Source: Corinectria fuckeliana (lineage: Eukaryota > Ascomycota > Sordariomycetes > Hypocreales > Nectriaceae). From it: a stretch of 64,000 nt of DNA. This document shows, piece by piece, positions 56,868 to 64,000 of this stretch. A model generated the notes under the pieces. The model saw nothing but the letters and a program-made list of their open reading frames with translations, did not search any database and was not told the DNA's origin. A program made the position numbers and the translations under genes. The first letter of the stretch is position 1. Every line of letters begins with the position of its first letter. Location of the stretch: contig WPDH01000100.1 of the NCBI GenBank assembly GCA_019137255.1, positions 124,001-188,000 on the forward strand, written 5' to 3'.

Positions 56868-58911
56868 AGGTGGCATAAGCTGGAACACAAAACATGTAAC
56901 GCGAACACGAGGTGTGAGATGCACATTCGGCAACGGCGGCCAGACAAAACGACGATGCGGCTTTTGTGCCCGCACAGCACCGTTCCGCACCCGAGACTCT
57001 TGACGTGGGACTGAGAAGTCATCTGCTGGCCTCGGATGTCGTCGGTGGGACGTTGGGCGAGGCTGCGGCTATTCCGAGCGTCTACGCGCCGAAGAGAAAG
57101 AAGTCCAAAATAGCATCGCGGCTATGGGGAGAGAAAACACCGGCGCTTGGGAGTGGGACGAAGGAAGGCCGAGGCGTGGGCAACCACCAGGCCGGACCGC
57201 AAAGAACTGCTGCGCAGGAGACCTACCTGGCCGTGGTGGGACGGCAGAGCTAACGAGCGGCTGCTTGGTGATGGACTGAAGAATGCAGAGGTGCGTGGGT
57301 GGTTTCTGAGGCTGTAGAGGATGGGCGGCGCATGAGTTGCCCGGGAAGCGTCGCGGATTCTCCGACTGCAGGTTGTGTGTAGGAGTGCTGCAGAAACCGA
57401 AGCTGATAACCTGACTACCTGACAGTAACTCCGTGTCTAAATGGTCAAAAATCAATGATGAACTGTTATTGACTGTCTTGAATTACCCCTGCATGGTTCG
57501 CTGGGTGCTGACCGTCAAGTGTCATTGGATTGTACTGACGACTCTTATTAGTACATAGGCCTAAGTAGTATAATGTATGGCGAGTGCCCGGGTTCGGGTG
57601 TCAAGTTCAGGGTCGCCATAAACAGTCTCTCTCATACTCGGTCCCCAGTATCCAAATTGCACCTATCTGGATCCAAACATAATTCCTATCCTTAATCACC
57701 TTCTTTTTAATTCACCTTGGCTGTAACCTAATCTAACTCACGTAGTTATTCGTCCCAAGTTCAGTAAGTACTATGTAGCCTTCAGTGGCAAGTCTCCACG
57801 TGAGCGGCTCCCTTTGGCGCTGCACTGGAGTCTGACGGCCCACTTGAGAACCCGGAGGCCGTCTGAAACACTCTCCCGTCTGGAGCCTCGACATCCAATC
57901 GTCCCTCTCCTCAACCCCAGTCTTGAGAAGCTCGCAGTTCCAGTCATGCGCCCCCGACCGGCGCAAACGCGCAACAGAGCTTGACTTGCTCGCAGACAAC
58001 CGGAGCCGCGTGCCATCCATTGGGTGCTGGTGCTCAATGCTCGTCTAGGCTGTAGGCGCTGGAGGGTGGCCTTGGGCTGCGACCGACCCTGCCTGGGGAC
58101 CTCGCGATATCTAGCAGCTGGCCTGGACTTGCGCTTCACCCCCGTCTCAACGTGAACCCGCCCAGGGCCAACATCGAGGCCATGAAACGACCGGCCGCTG
58201 GCGCCTTCAGTCTCTCCTCTTGCCTCCTGCGTCTAGCCCGTCGCGCGGGATTGATTGGGCTCCAGCGCCTCCCGACAGCCATCTCATCAACTCGAAACAG
58301 CGAATCCGACGACGACGACGACGCGCCCTGACTGTCTACTCGAGAAACCCCCCATGCTTGTGTCCTTTCACTTTGCCCGCCCTGCAACAGGGATTCCCTT
58401 TTTTTGTCTCCCGCTTCCCTTTGTGCTATGATTGTTGCGCGCGTGCGTGCGTGTGCGTGCGTGCCCCGATTTGCTATTAAAGAATCGGGGCCCGGCTTGC
58501 TCAGTGACAATGTGCCCCCCTTCTTCCCGATTTGCTCGGCACTTATTCAGACAATGGTGTTCGTGAGCTAACAATCGACTGTTCAGTCATTTCTTTCTCT
58601 TTTCAGAAACCTTCTTGACTCCGTGCTCGCCTTTGTGCTCTTTGGACTGGCTCCATTCTTTCTTACCGTACTTAACGCTCTCATTGACCTCCAACTTTCG
58701 CACTTACACCCTCACACACGAACACTCTCTTCTGCCTCTGCGAGTTCACAGAAACACCCGCTCAGACTCTCCCTGCAACACCACTCAGGCTATCTGGTAG
58801 GTGCTTGTTCATCTTCTTCTCGGAGACTTGCGATCGATGTCGACTGACACCTTGACAGACCTGCACCATCTCTCTCTTACCGAACGACATTTTCTTTTCT
58901 CACGACCAACC
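56868..58911. other. 2-kb intergenic region with leader of the membrane-protein gene
   Basis: Left part: short ORFs without motifs. A GTGC/GTGT microsatellite lies at about 58438-58466. From 58600 a T/C-rich leader precedes the ATG at 58912, with a possible 5' UTR intron from GTAGGT at 58797 to ..TTGACAG at about 58858. Confidence 0.45.
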
Positions 58912-59766
58912 ATGTTCAACGGCGACTCGATCCGCGGGCCGGGGATGATAATCCTCCAGGTCCTCCGCGCCATAACCCTGATCACCTTGATCACCGCCTC
59001 GGTTGCGTGCTGGGTCCTTATCATCAAGATCGACACGTCCAACGGCTTCTTCTTCTTCGACGCCGCCTCGCTCTTCTTCACGAGCACCGTCTCCGTCTTC
59101 CTCGCCGTCTCCGAGCTGCCCATCGCTAAAGCCTACTTCCGCCGCACGTGGCCCGTCCTCTCTGATGACTCCGGCCTCACCTGGCTGGGCCTTGCCATGA
59201 CCCTCATCGGCTGCAACATCCTCGGGAAGCTCAACCAGCCTGCCAACGCCAGCGACAAGATCGGCCTACCCTTCTGGCGCCTCGTCCTCGCTGCTGGAGT
59301 GCTTGCCATCACGTTTGGAATCATCAACATTGTCTGCTCCTTCGTCTTCCGCGACTCGGCCAACGACATCAGCGCCCGCATGGTCCGCTCCGAGGGCTCT
59401 CTCGCCACCAGCCCGAGCCCACCCATCTACAAGGACCAATACTCCGTCCGAAGCAACTCGACCCGGAACGAGAAGTCCAAGTCTGCCTTCATGTCCTTTT
59501 TCTGGAAGAAAAAGGACGGCCAGAACCGCACCGAGACGTCTCCACGACCAGAGATCAGCGGCCCTATTCCTACCCACGGTCATCCCCAGTACGACGTTGA
59601 GCGTGAAGCTCCATACTCTCCCCCTCCTCACCAAACCGAGGCCGACGACGAGTGGGACCGACGCAGTCCTATTGCACCCGCGGTCAAGCGCCCCCCCACG
59701 GCCCTGCACCCCATGCACAGCCGCCGCAGCAGCAGATACTCTGAAGCGAACATGTCCCGATTCTGA
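58912..59766 (+). CDS. Conserved fungal four-span membrane protein
   Basis: A single exon of 284 residues. Four hydrophobic spans: about 10-38 (MIILQVLRAITLITLITASV), about 46-66 (FDAASLFFTSTVSVFLAVSE), about 87-103 (LTWLGLAMTLIGCNILGKL) and about 121-148 (FWRLVLAAGVLAITFGIINI). NASD between spans 3 and 4 is a glycosylation sequon if external. The C-terminal half is cytosolic, Ser/Pro/Arg-rich (TSPSPPIYKDQYSV, HPMHSRRSSRYSE), with many possible phosphosites. The frame extends upstream to 58801, but the MFNGDSI start is the best supported: it has good context (ACCATGTT) and puts the first span at the usual distance. Function is unknown. Confidence 0.8.
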   Translation: MFNGDSIRGPGMIILQVLRAITLITLITASVACWVLIIKIDTSNGFFFFDAASLFFTSTVSVFLAVSELPIAKAYFRRTWPVLSDDSGLTWLGLAMTLIGCNILGKLNQPANASDKIGLPFWRLVLAAGVLAITFGIINIVCSFVFRDSANDISARMVRSEGSLATSPSPPIYKDQYSVRSNSTRNEKSKSAFMSFFWKKKDGQNRTETSPRPEISGPIPTHGHPQYDVEREAPYSPPPHQTEADDEWDRRSPIAPAVKRPPTALHPMHSRRSSRYSEANMSRF

Positions 59767-60828
59767 GGGTCACTCAAATGGCGAAAAGGGACACAAATGA
59801 CGTAACGGCAAAGGGTGGAGGGAACAATGAAGGGAGTCCGGCTTAAGGCGTTTGGTTTTTGTTTTAGCGGAATACCCGTCGTTTTAGGGAGTGCATGTCT
59901 CGATGTTCCTAGTTCAAACTATTTAAAACAATCGTTGCTATTCATATGATCCGCTGTATTTCTATTGTTAACGGTGTCACCCCTCTTTTGTCCGAACATT
60001 CAATCATGTGTGTGTTAGGTACAATAGGTGTGAATGGGTTTTGATAAAGTGATGACAATGTGAATGAATCTGGAGGAGCCGGATCCAAATGGGTACAGTG
60101 GAGCTGAGGCCTGGAGGTACGTACCTAACACCTGCTAGTAGTAAGTAGTACTAAAGTAGCGCTTGAAACCGGTCACGTGAGGCGCAGCGCTACAATCTCC
60201 AACGACACCTTGAAGACCTGCTCTCATCATCAATTCTTCACATCCACGTCGCCCACCTGACACCTCCGACGCAGGCTTCGACCAGACCCCTGAACTCTGC
60301 CAAAAGATCGCGCCCAATCATAAACCCCGTGCACCGTAACAAGACATCTTCCCAGTGTCTGCGTCTTCTAGCCGTCGATCAGCTCCCTCCACACGCGACG
60401 TTCTGATCTGGGACACCAACGAATCCGAACATCGCCAGGATCATTTGCGACAGTCTCACTAGAGACTACAGATACGTGCGCGCACTCGTGGTGAAGACGG
60501 GCTGGATATATGTCTGTTGGGGTGTGATCGCGAAATCCGCAAGGTTGCTCGGGAAAATAACCGGTGTTTGGGCTGGACTGGGGAGGCAGTGTGCGCCAGG
60601 AAGGAGGCTTCTTGGAATAAACTTGACCAGATTAGAACGTGCTCCATTGCATCGTGCCTCCGGTGTCTTTGTCCATCAAAGACCTTGGGTGCTCTGCAGA
60701 AACAACGTGTCGCCTTTTGAACTGGGAGGATCTTCATTGTTGCACTGAACACGGGCATCTCCCGGTGCAGTCATATTCTACAGCTCGCCTATCTCCTTTT
60801 CCTTCTTTATCCAGCGACATATATCACC
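59767..60828. other. Intergenic region, membrane protein / PCF11
   Basis: 1.06 kb with TAG/AGT repeats at about 60136-60153 and a leader before PCF11 with an ATATAT just ahead of the ATG. No gene seen. Confidence 0.5.
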
Positions 60829-63127
60829 ATGTCTTCTGACTCTGCTGAGGTGGCGGAGGACTACCGCCTCGCGTTGGAGGATCTCTCCTCCAACATGCGA
60901 TTCGAAATCAGCAACCTGACAGTAATTGCTCGAGAGAATACCGAGCACGCCCTGGCCATCGCTGAAGTTCTACAGCAGCACATCATCAAGGTAGGTTTAG
61001 TTCTTGATCCAAGCCTCGAGGCCTTTTCTATGCGCCTTGTTCTCTTTGCACCGTCGCAAACGTATCAACTGTCATGATTGCTCACGCTCCTACTAGGCAC
61101 CCCCGAACAAGAAGCTGCCCGCTCTCTACGTCCTGGACTCGATCGTCAAGAATGTTGGCACTCCGTACACCCTCTACTTCGGCCGCAACTTGTTCAAAAC
61201 ATACATGGAGTCATACGCGGTGGTCGATCAACCCGTCCGCCGCAAAATGGAAGAGATGCTCCGGACGTGGAAGGAGCCCGTCCCTGGATCGATGGATAGC
61301 CGCCCCGTCTTTTCGCATGAGCTGGTACGCCCTATTGAGAACGCGCTCATGAAGGCGCGAGCTGCAAGCATGCCGTCGCAAGGGATGATGCCGGGCAGAC
61401 CTCGATCAGCCATGCCCCATCGCGACACTCCCACGCCTCCCGGAATGCGAGGCTCTAGTGTGCCACAGGGATATCCAGTCCAACAGTATCCGCCCTCGAA
61501 CGGCAACTCGCCCTACCCGGGCCAACAGGTGAACACCCCCCTTACAATCGATCCGAGCCTTCACTGACAGACCGCAGGCCCCGTTCTATCCTCCTCACTC
61601 GACTCCCCAGCCCGCTGGTTCAGCCCCCGCACCTTTCCAACCTCCTTATGCCGTGGCGCATGGAGCTGCTGGAGCGGCCGGGCCGGCTGGGATAAGCATA
61701 GAAACGTTGAGCAATGACATTCAGAACCTGATTGTGGCGACCAAGGCGGAATTTTCGCAGAATCCCCATGATGCTAGTGTTCAGACCAGACTAAGAGCCC
61801 TCCTGGATCTTCAAGGCATTGTGCGAAGCACTAGCTTGCCACCGGACCAGCTCGAGCTCATTAAGAACAAAGTAACTGAACTTGCTGCCGTAAACATGAG
61901 GGCCCTGTCGGCCCAGAACTCTGCCCCTGCGCCTACACCTGTACTTGCTCAGGCATCGCCGGCACCACCGGCGGCTGTAACTCCCTTGCCAGTTCCCGCG
62001 GCTCCGGCCACGGGGACTCTGACGCTCGACTCGCTGCTGGGGCAGGGGGCGTTGGCGGCGTTGATGGCCAGGCAGTCTGCGACTCCTCAGAACGCGACAC
62101 CAAATCCAGCGCCCCCGTATGTCAATGTGGCTATCCGATCACCACCGCCGACTCATAGAGAGCCACCGAAACCGGCACAAGCTCCTGCTCCGTCGCCGGC
62201 GCCAGCGGCTCCCGCGGCCCAGGGGCAGAACCCAATGGCGTTGCTTGATCAGCTTCGGCTGGCCGGTCTATTGCCATCTGGTCCTCCTCAGCCGGCTCCT
62301 GTCGCGCCGCCGCCGCCTGCATCCATATTGCCCCCTAACATCGCGAGTCTCTTGGCCTCTACCAAGGCGGCTGCCGGGCTCATGAGATTTGATATCCAGC
62401 CCGGCAAGGGTGTCAACGGCGCTGCGCTGAGGCAACCGTAAGCCCTGAGCCTATAGTCCCCTTCTTGGTACACGACACTAACTGCTGTGCAGGTTTCATC
62501 CCTCCTTGCTTTCCCGCCTGTACGACGAGCTTGGCCCGCCGTGTACGCAGTGCGGCCGACGGTTCAGGACAGATCAGGAGGGCAGGAAGAAGAAGACAGC
62601 CCACATGGACTGGCATTTCCGAGTTCACCAGCGAAGCAACGAAGCCGAGAAGCGGGGCATGCACCGGAGTTGGTACGTTGACCAACAGGTAAGTCGACTC
62701 TCGTTTCCTGGCCGTCGACACAGACACTAACGTGAAGCAGGACTGGGTGAAGTCGCGAGAAGTGGTGGATACAGACCACATTCCCGCACCCGACGAGGCC
62801 TCAGCGAAGGCATCCCAAGCAGCAGCGGAGGCGGCGAAGCCCAAGTACATCCCCGTACCGGAGCCATCCAAGGGCATCAACACGGTGTGTCCGATCTGCC
62901 AGGACCGGTTCGAGAACAAGTGGCTCGACACGGCGCAGGAGTGGGTGTGGCTGGACGCGGTGCTGGTGAGCAACCGGGCGTTCCACGCATCGTGCCACGC
63001 CGAGGCGACGCAAGATCGCGAGGGCACGCCGGGACTGACACGGCCGCCCGAGTCGTTGCTGGGGAAGCGTAAGGCCGAGACGAGCATCTCGTCCCCCAAG
63101 ATACGGTCGCTGAAGACGTCTGCTTAG
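60829..63127 (+). CDS. PCF11: PCF11, mRNA cleavage and polyadenylation factor
   Basis: Five exons (60829-60990, 61097-61528, 61578-62437, 62493-62688, 62741-63127) encode 678 residues. The RNA polymerase II CTD-interacting domain (about 8-135) shows DYRLALEDLSSNMRFEI, KKLPALYVLDSIVKNVG and YTLYFGRNLFKTYM. A Pro/Gln-rich spacer and two Ala/Pro-rich regions follow. Near the end two zinc fingers flank the Clp1-binding region: CTQCGRRF..HMDWHFRVH and CPICQDRF..FHASCH. Pcf11 bridges the CTD and cleavage factor IA to end transcripts and terminate Pol II. The exon 3/4 junction restores a Pro (CC|G) in RQPFHPSLL, which keeps the Clp1 segment intact. Nuclear. Confidence 0.95.
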
Positions 63128-64000
63128 ACCTCACATCGACAGCGATCTGGACTAAGGGGGCGATAGAATGCCCGAGAGAGGGACCCTCGGCGTTTGAACG
63201 ATGAGCGAACTGGAGTGGTAGCACGGACGGGCGTTTTGGCTGCATTGTTAGATAGGCATGGGCGGGCGGGTGACTGGCTGCATCTTTCGTTGGGGATGAT
63301 GCATTTGTTTTTTCCCTTTCTTTCCACGGAGGTGAATTTCGGACCGTGGAGAAGCGTGGAGGATTTGCTTCAAGGCGGAGGGAAGCGTATATATTTGATG
63401 ATTGCTACGGACAGTATAATGCCATTGATCTTGAAGCACATATTTGTCGAGCCAGTTGAAGTTTGTGTGTTTTACTTTGAAGATGCTCTAGTCTGTGACC
63501 TTGGCAGATTGCTTAGTATTTCTGGAGACATCCGTGACTCTCTTCTAGACGCCATGACTTCCTCGACGATTTACGGTGGGCAAGCTTTGGAGTAAGTCTA
63601 GGTGCTAACCTCAGGTGGTCTCGTGAAGCTACTAGATTAATTACCTTTGCGAGCGGGTGTGATTTTAGGTATGTACTTATCTAGTGGGGACCACTTCCCC
63701 ACACTGACAAACATCCAGCACGGCCCGGGCCATTAAACCCGGGACGTGACAGCGCGTCATAACGTCGGGTCGATGCAATAAAATTCCCACACCACACATC
63801 TACAGCAGCACGCGTTTCCACTACAACCACTCCCCGGATGCAAAAGGCCACCACGCCTGCACATTTGTTGATGGCACACTGCATGGAACATTGCAACTTC
63901 TGGATGGCTCATGTATAGTCCGCAGCCTGGCCACTTCAGCGTCCTCGCCCTCCGCGTCCCCTCCGCGACCGCACCAACGAACCCGAAACCGATCCCGAAG
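63128..64000. other. Right-edge intergenic region
   Basis: PCF11 3' flank and about 800 bp of anonymous sequence. The ORF at 63194-63595 has no motif. The last 60 bp are C-rich and may be the leader of a gene beyond the edge. Confidence 0.45.

Noticed and set aside
1..64000. tRNA and 5S rRNA genes
   Set aside because: Reading for GGTTCRANNC-type T-loops with paired arms gave no convincing candidate; a covariance-model search could still find one.

Overview
The window looks like nuclear DNA of a filamentous ascomycete, most likely a sordariomycete. Almost every gene is interrupted by short introns (about 48-230 bp) with GTRNGT donors and YAG acceptors. The gene set also points there: a Dicer-like RNA-silencing enzyme, a Zn2Cys6 activator, Rho1, a yapsin-type GPI-anchored aspartic protease, a urease accessory protein and a secreted cupredoxin-like serine-rich protein. 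I saw no tRNA, rRNA, CRISPR or bacterial-type operon. I rebuilt exon structures by hand from splice sites; each joined model listed as a CDS keeps an open frame across its introns, and the introns are included in the coordinates.

Layout. 0-9.7 kb: the last exon of an FMN-dependent 2-hydroxyacid dehydrogenase, a Zn2Cys6 transcription factor (-), a complete DCL2 (+) and nicotinamide riboside kinase (-). 11-20 kb: a dense conserved block with a GT64 glycosyltransferase, peptidyl-tRNA hydrolase 2, the divergent ribosome-biogenesis pair UTP7/TSR1 and UreG. 20-24 kb: a repeat-rich, gene-poor stretch with a mini C2H2 gene, a 431-bp element with 47-48 bp terminal inverted repeats, smaller repeats, and a candidate stress-type micro-gene with CACGTG, HSE-like and TATA signals. 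24-46 kb: mitochondrial uL24m, RHO1 with long flanks, a 35-residue zinc-ribbon gene, a vacuolar-type amino-acid transporter, a yapsin-like protease, a PTAR1-like prenyltransferase alpha-repeat protein, GET1 and an uncharacterised membrane protein. 47-64 kb: RUD3 (GRAB domain), the divergent NOP15/SMN1 pair, a cupredoxin-like secreted protein, a SERF/4F5 small protein, a small Cys-rich protein, a four-TM membrane protein and PCF11.

Shared themes. Several genes serve RNA and ribosome metabolism (DCL2, UTP7, TSR1, NOP15, SMN1, PCF11, PTH2, uL24m). Others serve the secretory or membrane system (GET1, RUD3, GT64, yapsin, RHO1). There is no obvious biosynthetic cluster. The most interesting non-coding signals are three ACAAAATTT boxes spaced exactly 91 bp apart between UTP7 and TSR1, and a short inverted-repeat element family with a stray end just downstream of DCL2. 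I found no clear case of a wholly new multi-gene system. The novelty here is small genes and non-coding structure.
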